Shown: positions 10,101 to 24,484, counted from the stretch's first letter. The stretch: DNA of 64,000 nt from Stercorarius parasiticus (GCA_013396915.1 VWZL01001367.1:248001-312000); one strand, 5' to 3'. The notes: generated by a model from the sequence alone, not told the origin. Made by a program: numbers and translations.

Positions 10101-13100
10101 CTGGGAAGCCAGCAGTCCCCTCCTGTCAAGTACTGGCTGCAGGTCTGGCTTTATGGAGGAGGCGGTCTGGCCAGGAGGCAGTCATGGGGCCCTGGGGAAT
10201 GACAGCTGTTGGGAGCTGGCCATGTTTAATTGCCCTGTCTCTTGCAGCCCATTTCCAGCCTCTGTCACTGTTGGGCCAGAGAGTTTTTGTGTGTGAGCTG
10301 AAAGCAGACTGTGAGCAGATCTCTTGAATGTTGATTGTACTGCTCACAGACCAGCATGTGTCACACACAGTAGCGTCATACTAGGGTTATATTCCACGTA
10401 TTAATAATATGAATATCTCCTGCCTGCCCTACCAGAGAGCTTAGTTACCACTCTTAAAATGCAAAGTCTATAGCTTTGATTTAATTATTTACCTAAGTTG
10501 TATTTTTTCAATTAGTCTATTTTTCTCCAAGAAAATACAGTATGATAATAACACATTTGCTAATCTGTGATTCAGTGGACACTCATTGCTGTAAGACAGA
10601 ATTGAAAGCAGTCTAATTAACCCCTTGAATTTTTTGAAGTGTGTTCACGCATAGAAATTCAAGTATGGGTGGAATAATCAAAATTCCTGCTGCCCTTTAT
10701 TCTGGGACGAAGAGCAGCTTAGATATTAAGTCACCACGTATCTTTGCCTTGCAACCTTTTGTTCTTTATTAGCAGAGAATAACATTTTTATCCTAGAGTA
10801 TAATTGTGTTCCCAAGGTTCAGGTCATTCAGATCAGTCCAAACAGAAAAAGAAAGCTGGCCAAGAGTACATCTGGAAACAATGTTAAAGGCAGACAATTT
10901 CTGTATGCTGAGCTATTTGGAAGATCTGAAAGTTTAACAGAAAGGGCTCACACCTCTGATGTTCCAATAGAGTAGCAAAATGTTTGAGTTACTCCTGTAA
11001 TAATAACCTACCTCTTGGACTGCTCTCAACAGCTGGATAGTTCTTTTTTGTTATTAAACTTTTAATCACAGGGTACCCTTCTAATTGGAGTAATTGATCT
11101 CATATACATCTGTATGAAACTACCCTGATCATTTTGGGTGATAAAAATGCAGCAAGCCAACTTATGAAACTTAATGCCTGTAACAAAAAAGTGGTTTCTT
11201 GATATGCCCTCACAGCAGCCAGTTGAACCAATTTCATCCTTAGCTGTAGTGTAACAAGAGAGTATTTTGCTAGCACACTGCTAGGATCACAAATCCCAAG
11301 CACTTTAGTTATATCATTACAAGTATCCCAGCTTTCATATACAATTATATATAGCTTTTTTGTTGCCTTGTTTAATTTTTCCCCAGCTTTTCTAAAAGTT
11401 AAACTGGCAGGCTACCCTCTTACTATATCTGCAGCAGATACCGTTTTTTTTCTCCTGGACTTCACAGCAGAGTATGCTGATCTAAAGTAGCTGAGCTGTC
11501 TAAAGCCTGAGCATGGCAAGTTTATGATGTGTTTAGCCAGTGCCACTCTGCTGCCCAAAACCTGACACTGGTCTCCAACTTTGGGTTGTTACACTCATGA
11601 AATGAGGCAAGAGAATTTTGTAGTACCACACTTCCTTTATTTTGCAGACTTGCTCATTCTTGCATGCTATCCTTTCTGTTTATTCGTAAATTTTTGTGTG
11701 ATGTTTTTTAGCATACTTAAGAGCTGCCACTCTTAGGCAGAAGCATCTGTCTTTTCAATGCCTAGTTTCAATAACTTCAGATTATTCATTGCGTTCTTCA
11801 AATGCATCAAACATTTTTGTGCTTATCAGGAACCCAGTTAAAATCTTAGGGCTGGGGGAAAGGTAATAAAGGTAGAAAAAAATGTCTGCATTTTCTTTAG
11901 TTGACTGGAGAGTAAGACTGTAGATCTAAATCTGATATTTTTCTCGCCATATTGCCTTTTACGTTTACTTCCATTTACCTTTGGGATCTTAATTTCCTTC
12001 CTGCTTCCTTTGCTTTCAGTTCTGCATCAGGGCTTCATTCAGTTCAGTATTATATTTCTAACAGTAAGAAAGGAAATAATTCCACAGATTAAATGACCCA
12101 AAGAAAAAAATTTTCATACCCCTCATGTTGCTATGTTTATAGATGTTATTGTAAACAGTTCTTCATTCTTTTAACTATCCTATACTGGATCTGCATAATT
12201 ATTATTATAGATGCATGAATAATTTTAAGTCATTACTTTTTTTTCAGGATATAAATAACTCCTCTGGAGTTTTATAGAGCATACATTGATGTATTTTATT
12301 CTTTTTTCTTTATTGTACTGCCATCATTAAAAGTTCCCTGTGGGATATCCACAGGTCCAAATTTTCTTTTTCGTTTCCATATAGCTTCAGAGTTTTTCAA
12401 ATTCACTGTTCAATCTGGTGAACAGGGTTTGCTAGCTTGGCTTTACTGAAGTTTAAACTGAAATCAGATTTCAAAATACTAATAAACGATTGGCCACCAT
12501 CCCAACTAGAGGCCTGGCTAGCCTCTTCTGACATGACTACTGCAGGTGCCTTTCCCTCTTGACTGCTCCTTTTTTCTGGCAGACAGACTGCTCTGCATCA
12601 GCCCTTCCCATTTTACCTTTTTGCCTGTTTAAATCCTTAACCTACATTCCCTATTGGGCTGTAACACTTCATTATTTCTGCTTTGTCCCAACAGTGCACA
12701 CTTGGCTGTTATGCTTTGCCCAGATCAGACTGCTGAGAGAAGTGCAAAAGTAACAGTTCAACAGTCTATACCAAAAATTACACACTTGGCCACTGTACTT
12801 AGCACTGCTTATTTCCAGCTCTTCTGTTTTAACATATTTTACTCATCTTAATTAATGCTTCATAAAGGAAGCAATAGGAGGGGTTTAAAATGTCTCTACC
12901 TGAGCGGTTGTCTGTTTTCATCTAAAGCCTGAGACTGAGCTGGCTGCTATTTTTCTCATGAAAACTTACTCCAGGGAGTCAGATTCTCTGTTGGCAAAAA
13001 ACATTCCACACTAGTCCCTGGTTTTCTCATTTTAAAAAAATAATTAAATTAATAGACATGAAATATTTCACTTAAATTGTCACACGCTTCAGAAATTGCC

Positions 13101-16100
13101 ATAGCATTTGCTGGACTGCACTACAGCAAAATGGTTGAAGGAGCTTTTATAGCAGAGAGAGAAAGAAACCAGTAGAAGTAGATAAGAAGAGATGAATGAT
13201 GGGGTTTAAAAATTCTGGAGGGATCATTCTAAGGAAAAGTGAACTGCCAAAAAGATACTTCACACACAATTATTTCCACACGTTGATATTTGACTTTACA
13301 AAAGTGACCTGTTAGAAGTAAAGAACACTAGTACCAGGAGGATCTGAGGGAAATGGACTATGCTAGTGATCGTGTCCAGAAATTTACTTCACTTAGTACT
13401 TCTGCTCATCACAGTCTCTGGTCTTCCTCTCCTGTCCATCATCGTGGTTTGTGATTTTTTTTTTCCTGTTTAACATAAAAACTAATATTGGTTGTATTGT
13501 CATTTTGCTCCTGGGAGGACAGCGATCTGTCCGTTTCACGTGTGTTACAAGTAGAGCCACTTGACATGTGATAACGAGATGTTTGATCCCTTTTTAACTT
13601 TTTCTGATATTCTGAACTCCATCTCAGCTGAGCTTTCCCTCTAAAAGCTTGTGGTACCTTTTAAGTTCCTGTATTGGCTATCTTCTGAGTTTTGTTTGTT
13701 TTTCTGTAGCAAACTCTCTGCTTGGAGATCCTAGCTTCTTCCATTCCAATTACAGCATAGATGAAGCCCTAGCAAGCTGAGTTTGGCAGGTGACCAGTAT
13801 TTGTTATAAAGTCAGGAGAGTGGGTATCCAGGCCGAAGTCTGGACTAGTCATGCTGGAGACATTATCCAGTCTATGAGAATAAAACGATTGTAGAGAGTC
13901 CAAGAAACATTTTAGGATGTAACCAAATAACAGTACTGAACTTGGTTCCTTTTGTAATTTAGAAGGGCTCTAGCAGAAAGAGTCATTAAAAGCTTTTCAG
14001 TGTTTGATGTCAGTCATTAAACAGTGAAATTCTTTTGTATTTCACAATTACAGTAATCTAACAGGTAAATGAGTTGAACAACTATAAATAAATAACATTG
14101 TTTTTTCCCTACTTAGAAAGGGAAAATCATGATAAATTATTATATGGCTGTTAGCTAATGTGAATGGTTCAGATAAGAGTTTTAAAGCCCACAAAACTGA
14201 ACAGTACTGTATTAGAGAATTTTACTTTGTAACCATGCAACTTTGACTTCCTTCATGCTGGCAGAATCATTGTGATAATTAAATGTGCTTTTTTATGTGT
14301 CTGGTACAAAACAGTTTTGGTTAAGTGGCAAAATACAGCTGTTTAAATTCCTCTCTACTTCTAATTGGACCCCCTGAGCTTTGCAAAACTAAGGACTGTG
14401 ACTGAACGGATCTCATTTCCTTTTTAAAAAGGTATCAGCCAACAAGATACAAAATAAAAGGAGCTCAATAAAGAAGTCTTCTTTTATTACCGGAGATTAA
14501 GTCCTTCCTACTAAAGTCAGGAGTGTAACTCCCCTTAACTTCCAGAGGGGGCAGGATTTCACCTCAAGGGAAAGTAGGATTTGAAACTTAGGTTTCCCAT
14601 TGGCTTTTGTCCAATCTGTTTCTCACTGGAAGTAGGCACCTTGCAATTCCTTAACAGAATGGGATGATATTGCCGGCCCAAAAGTAGACAGTATCCAGAC
14701 TAAAATGAATTTAAATTATACTGCAATTTTAACTGTTTTGAGGCACATTTCTTGACACTCAGATGCCTTGGTTAGTGTAGAGTCTGAAGGATATAGGTTG
14801 GTAGGTTCTGTTGAAGATCATTCTGCCTCTGTAAAAAATACCAGCTTTGAGGTACAACATAGTGTTTATCACTTCCTGATGAAACTGATGTATTGTTAAT
14901 TCTAATCTGGGTAAATCACTTTTTTTCTTGTTAGATTCATTCATATTAACTATGTAAATGAGTTCACAAACAGTGTAAAGGTGTATTTTTATGTGATTTA
15001 AAGACTAACTTTAGTAAATTTGAGAGATTTCTGATAGAGGTAATACTTCAGATGCAAATGAAATAAGTAGTAGTCAGCAGTTTTGATAGTTAATGCACAG
15101 AGAGAGTCAGACGTGGAACTCTTGCCCTGACTTCTGTAACAATATTTAGCCTTCACAGGCCTTATTATCTGGCATCCCGTGTTGATTCTTGTGGGAAATA
15201 AAATTATTCTACATAGATACGTAGCACACTGACAATAAGTATTTCCAATCTGTAAAAATAATTTCTAATTTATGTGCTGCAGGATGTTTCCTTTGTCCAA
15301 ATGCAATGTTTTACATGTTAAAGTGATTGCTTTAGCACAAAAAGTCAATCTGTGGAATGACTGCTGTATATTACTGGGGGTATTCTTTCCAGTCACTAGA
15401 GTGTCATGAGAGAGATCCTGACACGTTAGTTTTGCTGTTGGACCTAACAGTTTACATTACAGGTATATTTACCTTCCTAAGCAAAACTGTACCCATTTTA
15501 TAATCTACTTGTCAATAAGAAAGTACGTATCTCATTTTTCCCCTTATGCTAGAACTGTCAGTATCATAAATCCTTTAATAGTTCTTTTCTGTGAAGTTCA
15601 TCTACATTTAGAGTGTATGGCAATTAAGAAATGTGAAAGAAGAGGAGACTGTGTTGTGGTCAGGCAGCAAAATTCATCTACAGACTGGAATCTTGCAAGA
15701 AGGTAAAACAAGGCAGGTTCCGTCTAAGCACCCTCCAAGTGCTAACTTATGTCTACCAGCGGCTTTAAGGTTTAGAGCACAATAAATGTGTAGCATTAAT
15801 TGTAAGCATTAAAAAAAAATAATCCCAGTTGCCTTTCCTAATGTTAGACCTCTCAAATTAGACCTCACTGCACATGGTCTTAATTTTTAAGTCCCTACCT
15901 GAAACACACTTTTTACCTCCAAATTCCCCCCAGTCCATCTTGAAGAGTAAATGTTGCATTCATAAAATGGTTGACAATTATAACCCAGGCATAAAATGTG
16001 TTTAAAAGGTAGAGCAAAACTGAATGACAAATGTTTTTTTCATTATATCCATGCCTGTGTCTTGTCTCCTTTAACTACAAATACTTGGTGGTGAGATCTC

Positions 16101-17124
16101 TACCATTCTCATGAGCCACTCAATTGCTTAAAATCCTTTCTCTGCTGCTGAAGGATATGTCATGGTCATTTCCATCAGAGTAAATACTTGATAATAATCT
16201 TATGTGAAGTGGGTGAACAAGAAATAGCTTTTTAAAGTAAAGCAGAGAAAAGATTCCTACGCAGAGAAATACAGTCTTATTTCTCACACCTTTTGTTTAG
16301 AAATGGGTAGTAGGAGGCCTAAAGGACAAAATGTATGTAATCAAATTTTGAGGACCAATACATGACATTGATGGATGTGCTGAGTCTACTGACTTTATTT
16401 GCTGACACTAGTATTTCATACTCCTTTCAAGCTGAATTTACTTGTCACCTTAGACATTAAGGCAAAGATATGTGAGCCAAAATCTGGAGATATTTAATAC
16501 CAGTAACATCCAAAAAGATTTTTCAATCATTATTCACTTCTGTAGATGGAAACTGCTCACTCCTTGACCTTTAAAATAATTCATTGTGGCAAGCTAGCTG
16601 AATCTATCCAAGTGTGAATGCAAACATATATCTGTATTTAATAAGATGATTCCATCAGTATTTGCAGAACAACGTCTCCAAACATTGCTTTTATTTCTGA
16701 AAGAATTTATTGCTTTAAAAGTCATTTTCTCTTCTTGAGTTGTAAGATGGAGAATTCTGAGGTGGTGCAATTGGTAGCTCTCAATTAATTTTTAGTAATG
16801 AAGACACCATTTTATGTATCCATGAACAAGTTGAACAGCAGTATTTAGTTACAGAAATTGAAGGCTTTTTTGGTGGGCAAAAAAGGGAGACTGGAACTGG
16901 ACTTACATAGCACATTGTGACTAGCTGGCCCAGAACATCGATTACATCTAGAGCATTTCCCTCTTCTTTCCTCCCTCAAAGCTGTTTAATTTGAGTATGT
17001 TAAAAGGACAACAGAAAGATGAAACAACTTGCTTTTCTCCTTCAGGTAAATGTTGTATTTTCATGTCTGATTGATTATGTTGATACTGGCAACAGCAAAG
17101 CCATTTTTAAAAATCTTTAGTATG

Positions 17125-17139
17125 TATATATATATATAT
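17125..17139. repeat. (TA)n microsatellite, 15 bp
   Basis: A short uninterrupted TA run lies in intron-like sequence. Confidence 0.9.
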
Positions 17140-18114
17140 CATGATTAGTACATGAACTGAGTCCAATCCATTTCTAGTGTTATGTCTCCTCTTATGGGAA
17201 AATGAGTAAATAAATGCAGACATGGGAAAAACTTGTGGTAATGCACTCCTTACGAATGCACACTGGCTTTAAAATAATGAAATAAAGCTATCAAGGCCAA
17301 CAGGAAAAGAACAAAAGAACATAAAGAAATTCTTGTTCTCGTATTCCTATATAGACACAAACGTCTGAGAAGCTGAGGCCTTTCTGACATTCTTGGCAGT
17401 AACAAGTCAACAGCACTAGTTGGGAGGCAGGATCAGTGCCCTCACCCTTTATTTCCAGCCCCCTCAAATAAGCCCCTAAAATTATTCAATTCATCACACT
17501 TTTTAACAGGAATATATGGCTTTTGGAGAATAAGTGTTTTGTCTCTGCAAATTTGGAGGGGATGGTTGACTAGGTGACGCGGATGGCTGTTTTGTCCTTT
17601 CTATGGCCAGCCTTTGGTCTGAACAGGCATCAGAGTGACCAGCTTCAGTATACCTGAGCACTGGGGTACAGTGGTAGGGACAGGGAAGAATAGGCTTTTT
17701 CTGAGTTGCTACATATTGCTTGCATGCCATGGGAAATGGCACTGGTGAGTTACTGACTCAGAACTGAGGAATGAGGCCAGTCCATGAATTGCAGTTTGCC
17801 TATTGAAAGAGCAAGCAAAAGTTCTTCTAGTTTGCAGTCATACTTAAATCAGAATTGGCTGCATGCCAATTCTTCTTTTAATTTTGCTTTCTTTACAGTT
17901 TCATGTGTGTTTTGTACATGTATGTGGAACTGCTTGCTTACTTTGTGGCAGAAAGTTAGGGCTGTAAACTGAGATAAGGCCAACATTTTGTTCTTTTTTT
18001 GCACAGTGACAAACCCTCTGGGGACCTTCTTGTTCATGACTATAAAGTCTGATCCTGAAAACAAAAGGATAAGTAAAATATTTTTTCACTTTTACTCATA
18101 TAAGCAACGTTTAC

Positions 18115-18233
18115 CAGTGAAGGTTTTCCCACAAAAGGCAGCAGAGTCCTATATATGATAAGGAAGATTTGTAAGGTGAGTCCCTTGAAGGTAGCACTTT
18201 CACAACACAAACTTCTGCAGTTTGCTTGGGCAT
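18115..18233 (-). CDS. internal coding exon of the same unrecognised gene
   Basis: On the minus strand a good acceptor (AATTTCCTTCATTTGTCAG) precedes 18233, and a good donor (CACTG|gtaaac) follows 18115. The 119 bases are open in two frames. The frame entered in phase 1 and left in phase 0 encodes, after a split codon, residues such as CCESATFKGLTLQIFLIIYR and LLPFVGKPSL. It accepts the single base left by the 34544-34676 exon (G plus AT, Asp) and hands phase 0 to the 2625-2751 exon. The other open frame (starting MPKQTAEVCVVKV) would leave phase 2, which the 2625-2751 exon cannot accept without an extra exon between them. The predicted segment is hydrophobic and helix-like. No family was recognised. 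Confidence 0.5.
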
Positions 18234-18667
18234 CTGACAAATGAAGGAAATTACCAATACCTGTTTTCCATGGTGTGCACATAGTATGTATTTACATGTT
18301 TGGAACAGGTCCAGTTTTGCCACCCTTTCTGTATTTCGAATTGTACTTCATTTCTGAAATACTCTCACTAACTCCTGAAGGACTGCCTTCTTCAATCAAG
18401 GAAAGGATTGACTCAACGAAAAAGTGGCAGGAAATGAGACACTGATGGGCTCTTTAATTATTATTTTAACACACAGTAGCCCTGGAATAACTAGACTTAA
18501 TTCTTAAAAGCTGCCAATATTTATATTCTGGAGAGTTAGGCAGAGATTTTTCTCCTGAAGCTGTCATGTAGTCCAGCTTTGCTAGGTGTGTTGGAAATGA
18601 TTGTGATGACTATGGAATATAACAAGGGGAAATAAATCTAGTCTTCTATTGTGTTTTTTGTTTGTTG

Positions 18668-18681
18668 TTTTTTTTTTTTTT
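18668..18681. repeat. poly(T) tract
   Basis: Fourteen T follow TGTTTTTTGTTTGTTG. No LINE or SINE body was recognised next to it. Another T13 tract lies at 18972-18984. Confidence 0.85.
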
Positions 18682-19982
18682 CAGACTAATCCAAAATCTA
18701 TATCCTTTCAGAATAGAGCTCAACAAATATTGAAACATGGCAAAAAAAAGTATCATTCCTACCTAGTGATAGTTCAGAATTGAATACTCATCCCTTTCCC
18801 CCTGTTCCTCCAGCCCTTTCATTAACTATGAGATTAGGAAACACTTTATTCACAGCTGAGTAAACTTGTGAAATGTTTCACTATTTTAGCTCTCAGTGAG
18901 AGGTATTGATTCAGAATCCTTAGCCTATAGCACAATATGTGTATTTCAAACTGTTCAGGAGCTTTTAATAATTTTTTTTTTTTTGTTTAAAAATGCCTGT
19001 TTATTGAGAATCACATCTCATAAAGGTTTCATTAAAAAAAGAGACTGGTATGACAATATCTCATTTTGGAAAAAAAGATTTTTTTTTCCTCAGTTCAAAT
19101 CAATGTTCCTTTCACAGTTGAATCTATTCTTAGTGAACAGACCTTTTTCTGAACCAGAAACAAAAACATACTCTTTGATCATGTAGAAAAGCACTTAGAA
19201 GAGCACCTCCTTCTTTTGTGAATACTTCAGTTTTTCAAAGCAACCATTTTCAGACCTTTTTGGCTAGCGAACACTTGTTTGCTGTTCATACCGTGCTCCT
19301 CACCAGTATTAAATCTGGAAAAGGAAATACCAAGAATAAAAGAATTGTGAAGTAATTCTAGAGCAAGTTTTAACTTCCTTGGGTGAGTCCCTGTGATTCA
19401 GATGAGCTAATCTTTGTTCATGTCTATAGACCTGAGCATGCAATATTCCCTGAGCCTGGCCTGGCTTCCTTTCAGAGGTAATAGACGGGAAGAGGCAGTA
19501 AGAGATCTGTAGTGTAGTTTGGTAGATACAGACTGGAAATGAGAGCTATCCCCCACTGCTGGGGAATCAAGCCATGGTGCACCCCTGGAGAACTGTATCT
19601 TAATGTACAGCATAGAATATTTTTCCAGAGTATAGGCAAAGTTAGGAGCTTTTTCTGTGATTTCTGCTACACAGTCTGCCCCAAAGTAATTCTTTAATTA
19701 GTAATAAATACTTTATCATGGAGCTGATATTGAGAGAATACTGAGGTGGGAGAAAGATAAGCTAAAGAATATTATTTTAGGCAGAGTTAAATGGTAAAGG
19801 AATAACTTAACATGAGCAAGAGTACAATAAATTGTCTCTTAGGCATTTGAACATATGCCTAACTTCAAGTATCTCTGCAATTTCTTTTGTGATTATTAAT
19901 ACTTTTTTCAGAATCACAGTTCAAACCTCCATTATTAGGTTTTATGAAATAACATGTTCTAAAAGCCTATTAATTTTCTTAT

Positions 19983-20617
19983 CATGGAATCACAGAATTT
20001 CAGAGTTGGAAGGGACCTCTAGAGATCAACTAGTCCAACTCCCCTGCTAAAGCAGGATTGCCTAGAGCACATTACTCAGGACTGCATCCAGGCAGGTCTT
20101 GAAAGTCTTCAGAGAAGGGGACTCCACAACCTCCCTGGGCAGCCTGTTCTAGTGCTCTGTCACCCTCACCATAAAGAAGTTTTTTCTCATATTTGTTCGG
20201 AACTTCCTATGTTCCAGCTTGTGCCCGCTACCCCTCGTCCTGTTACTGGGAACCACTGAAAAGAGTCTGGCTCCATCCTCCTTAAACCCACCCTTTAGAT
20301 ACTTGGAAACATTAATAAGGTCTCCCCTCAGCCTTCTCTTCCCCAGGCTAAAGAGTCCCAGCTCTCTCAGCCTTTCCTCATAAGGGAGATGCTCCAATCC
20401 AACATCTTTGTTGCCCTACGCTGGACTCTGTCCAGTAGTTCCCTGTCTCTCTTGAACTGGGAAGCCCAGAACTGGACACAGTATTACAGTTGTGGCCTCA
20501 CCAGTGCAGAGTAGAGGGGGAGAATGACCTCCCTTGACCTGCTGGCCACACTCTTCCCTATGCAGCCCAGAATTCCGTTGGCTTTCTTGGTGACAGGGGT
20601 ACATTGCTTGCTCATGG
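19983..20617 (-). mobile_element. CR1 LINE, 5'-truncated, about 635 bp
   Basis: On the minus strand the copy runs from about the CR1 [19 protein letters not shown] region at 20617 through [20 protein letters not shown] to the 3' end near 19983 (plus-strand CATGGAATCACAGAATTTCA). The coding part contains several frame breaks. The tail variant (GGGACCTCTAGAGATCAACT on the plus strand) assigns it to a different subfamily from the copies at 3.8 and 45.3 kb. It lies just upstream of the 18.1 kb exon, in the presumed intron. Confidence 0.93.
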
Positions 20618-23008
20618 ATAATTTACTGTTTACTGTCTTCTTATTTATTTAATTTATATGGTAGCTACATTTAGGACCTGAGAGTCTGTTCACGCTATTT
20701 TTCGCTCTGCCTCAAAACACAAATGTTCCTCCCCTCAGGAGTTTGATTTAGATATGGGTTCTGCAGGCATATACTGACTCTAAATACATCACTGACAATT
20801 TCTAGTGGTAGCAGTATTCAGAGGAATAGCCCTACTGATGTCAGTGGTATTTTTCACTAGAGTTAGATTCATAGATTCAAATTCATATATTTCAGGCTCA
20901 AGCCCTTTTGTAAATGTGTATTATGTCTCAATGTATATGTTTGAACATATTTTTTTTCCAACTGAAAAATGTGTATGTTTTACGTGAATTAGCCCAGGGT
21001 GCAGCTGCTTGGAGTTGGCTGACAACAAATGCAGAAGGCAAATACAAATTTTAATTCCTGCCTCGCAGACAGTTTACTCAGAGATGCAGGGAGACGCCTG
21101 GGGTGAATTGGGATGTTATAAACCAGAGCTAGGCCATTCAAGCATAGGTACCTTGCAAAGACCTCATGTCTGGTTCCTTTTTGCAGGTGAGCGAAATGTT
21201 AATAGTACTTAGCTAGGAAGTGAGGGCTTTTCCCTGGGTATCCCTGAGTGCGTTCACCTCCTTGCCTGCCGTGCAGGGGATGCACTGCCAGTCCATAACA
21301 TATTCCATGCTGGTGCAGTCCTTCCTCTACTTTTTCCCTCTCCAGATGGTTTTCTGAATTTTAGCCTATATCTGTTCAATGGAAAATGCACACCTGGTCA
21401 TGGCAATCGGCTCCAACGTCCCCATCTCTCACTTGGGAATATAAATTCAAATCTTGTAAGGCTGAAGAGGAACCTGGCTGGAATTTCATGGGCAAATAAT
21501 CATTAGGTAGTAAAAGGGAGGAACAACTTTTCTTCCTTTCTTTTGCTTTACAGGTGACATTTAAAAAGAAAGTGGGGTGAGGGTGGCTTTTACTGCAGCT
21601 GGGCAATTTTCAAAACTCTTGTAATGCAATGGTTGAAATAAGTTATAAAGCAGTTACCTGCATCTTGTGAACGTTTTTGGCTCTTTTAGGTTATTCTATA
21701 ACCCAAAAGCCTCAAGTTGAGTGGCTAGGAAACTGAGATCTGTATATAGGAAAAGTGCCTGTGTGTCTGAGTTCATTTTGTTGTTTGGTTTTATTTGGAG
21801 CTTTTCCTTTTCTTAGGCAGGGCTTTACGGGGGTGGGGAAAGATATTGGCCTTCACTTCAAATAGGTGAACATCTGCTGTAACTCTCAAAATGGATGTAT
21901 ATATTTGTTATATATTTCTGTGGCTGGTTTTGTGCAGTAAATATATGATTATGTTGTACTTCGTATTGTAATCATCTGTATCCCTCTCTACTTGCAAGAG
22001 AACGCCTTCTCTCTTTTTTAACATTTGTTCTTTCATAAACCCACAAATGACAACCTAAAGAATAACTAAATATTCACTCTGGCAAACCCAGTGCGCTTTT
22101 CATGAATGTCGTGCCTTTTGCATTAGAACATCACATGGTAAAATGGCTTTGTGCTGAAGGACTGATGCATGTCTAATTGGCAGAGGCAGCGTTTTATACA
22201 ATGTTTAAACTAGAAATGGTTGGAAATTTCACGTGACAATATATTCTGAACCGATAATGCAGTTTCTACAAACTAGACTTTTTAATGGATGTTAATTTTG
22301 TTAGGGTTTTTTTTTTTCAGATGAGGAAACTCAAAATGAATTCAGTTCTTTAAAATTTGCTTGACCCCGATCAGAACTTATTCTTTCTTATCTGAATTAA
22401 ACTGTTATTTCAAAACACTCTAATAAACTACATAACTGTGTTGTTCTCTCAGGACTTTGCTTTGTCTTTTTCATCTCAAATAGGACTCCTCGGTGGCCTA
22501 TAGTTCCAGCAATTTACATAAGATTTGCAAGACCTGGAGCTGCAGTACTACTGCAGATATAGGGTGCAGTATTAATTTATTAATTTAAAAATTAGTTTAA
22601 TAAAAACAAAACATTTCAGGTCACTTTCGCAAGCTGAAAAAAAAAACCCATTCAGTTCTAGGAATATCACAAAAATAACATGTAAAGACTAATATTTCAA
22701 AGTTGATTTTTTCAGAATTGTCATTTTGAAACTATTTTCTTCTATCATCTATATCGAGATGGAACAATTTAGGTGTTGCAATGCTGGAATTTTTCAGGTG
22801 ATCAAGATTCTTTGTCTCCAGTTTTTGAGCATTGTTGCTAATACACCAGATCTCAAAAATTCAATTAAAAAAAAAAAAATCAAATTGCATCAATCTTTGT
22901 CATGGAATCTGTATGGGATATGCTTAAAAACTAATTGACAGTAGAGGAGTTATTTGAATAAAAGAAATACTTAAGGAAATAAATTTGAGCACTCAACATA
23001 GCAATTAC

Positions 23009-23158
23009 CTTAGAAAATCCAGCATGCAGGAAGTGATAGAAATATGCCCTACTCATCCTTCCATGACTATTAATAGTTGCATATTCTGAACAAAGAGCTT
23101 TCATTAATTTTTCTTCCAAATCTGTTATTTTTCTCATGTTTTATTTCATTAGGTAAAT
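23009..23158 (-). CDS. candidate exon with conflicting frame, possibly an alternative first coding exon
   Basis: A good donor (TCTAAG|gtaatt) ends the segment at 23009, and a reasonable acceptor (GTATTTATATTCAG) precedes 23158. The attractive reading starts at an ATG in good context (AAAACATGA) at 23137. It gives protein-like residues (ITDLEEKLMKALCSEYAT, MSRAYFYHFLHAGFSK) and ends in phase 0. That frame has an in-frame TAA two codons before the ATG, so it cannot be read from the acceptor. It could be an alternative first coding exon with a short 5' untranslated part, or an exon using the poor inner acceptor AATAACAG at about 23119. Neither fits between the 34.5 kb and 18.1 kb exons without changing the frame of the latter. 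Chance similarity to coding DNA is possible. Confidence 0.28.
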
Positions 23159-24013
23159 CTGAATATAAATACATACCCACATGGTATGTCATACTGAAGT
23201 AAATATTCATTAGATATAGTACGGATTATTGAAGGAGAAGAAAAAGATATCAGCAGACTAAATAACCAAAATATGGTACATTTTGAGTTCAGGCCTTTAT
23301 TGGGTGTTTAATCACTTTGTGAATGTCAGGATTTTGTATTTATTTAAAAAAAAATAAGTTGTCCTACAGTATTTCTAGCAATGCGATCAAATTCCTGTAC
23401 TTCATCTAATGGGTCTGTGAAAAGGTGCTGGAAGACGTTACTTCTGGGTAAAAATATTTTTGTGAAACAAAAATATTCCTTACAGAGAGAAAAGTTGCTC
23501 TTTCCAGTTTTCATACTCGAAGTTGATAATACAGTGGATACAAAGAAAGGGTTTTCAGTAGATTCCAACAGCAAACAGGCATACAATTGCTTTTCAAGGG
23601 ATGATGGGATATTTTGCTGCCTTTTTGTGCCATTGAGAATGCTGTCCCTGACTTACTCAAATCATCAATACTCACTCACAGAACTCGTTTCTGTGCTGCT
23701 CTAACCCAAGCTAAGAAAATAGCTGCAAACAGATGCCAGTGCTTGTTCTAAATTTTATATGGTTTGACTTATGTTACTGATGAACCTGTTTAAATAGCTT
23801 TCCATGGACATTTAATCAGATAAAGAGAAACAAACTGTTACAACCATATAAAAATTCAAAATCTGTGGGGAACTGAGAAATTATTGTTTTTTTTTCCAAA
23901 GACTTGCTCCAAATCAAACAAATTAATGGAAAGATTCCCTGTTATTGCTATACGACAAAGTTTTTGCTAGTAGGAGCTCAAGTAGAGGCTCAAGAATGCT
24001 ACTCAGTTCCTCA

Positions 24014-24484
24014 TTATAGAATCAGAATAGTTTGGGTTGGAAGGGACATTTAAAGGCCATCTAATCCAACCCCCCTGCAATGAGCAGGGACATCTTCAAC
24101 CAGATCAGGTTGCTCAGACCCCCATCCAACCTGACCTTGAATGTTTCCAGGGGTGAGGCATCTACCACCTCTCTGGGCCAATGTTTCACCACCCTCATTG
24201 TAAAAAATTCTTTCTTATATCTAGTCTAAATCTTCCCTCTTTTAGTTTAAAGCCATTACCGCTTGTGCTATTGCAATAGGCCCTGCTAAAAAGTTTGTCT
24301 CCGTCTTTCTTATAAGCCCCCTTTAAGTACTGAAAGGCTGCAATAAGGTCTCCCCAGAGCCTTCTCTTCTCCAGGCTCGACCAACCCCAGGTCTCTCAGC
24401 CTGTCTTCACAGGAGAGGTGCTCCAGCCCTCTGACCATCTTCATGGCCCTACTCTGGACCCGCTCCAACAGGTCCATGTCTTTA
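24014..24484 (-). mobile_element. CR1 LINE, 5'-truncated, about 470 bp
   Basis: The plus strand reads the CR1 complement from ATAGAATCAGAATAGTTTGG through AAGGTCTCCCCAGAGCCTTC to CAACAGGTCCATGTC, where similarity ends near 24484. Small deletions and substitutions break the frame throughout. It is a decayed copy of a family member distinct from the other tails, with AAAGGCCATCTAATCCAACC near the 3' end. Confidence 0.92.

Larger units (their letters stand above)
5556..18114. other. AT-rich, intron-like sequence
   Basis: Apart from the CR1 tail at 7.1 kb and the TA run at 17.1 kb I see no supported feature. An open stretch at 7353-7456 on the plus strand has a good acceptor-like tract but is isolated. 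The short reading frames here lack splice or start support. Confidence 0.5.

Noticed and set aside
10120..10370. GC-richer patch with open frames on both strands
   Set aside because: No homology recognised and no splice or promoter evidence.
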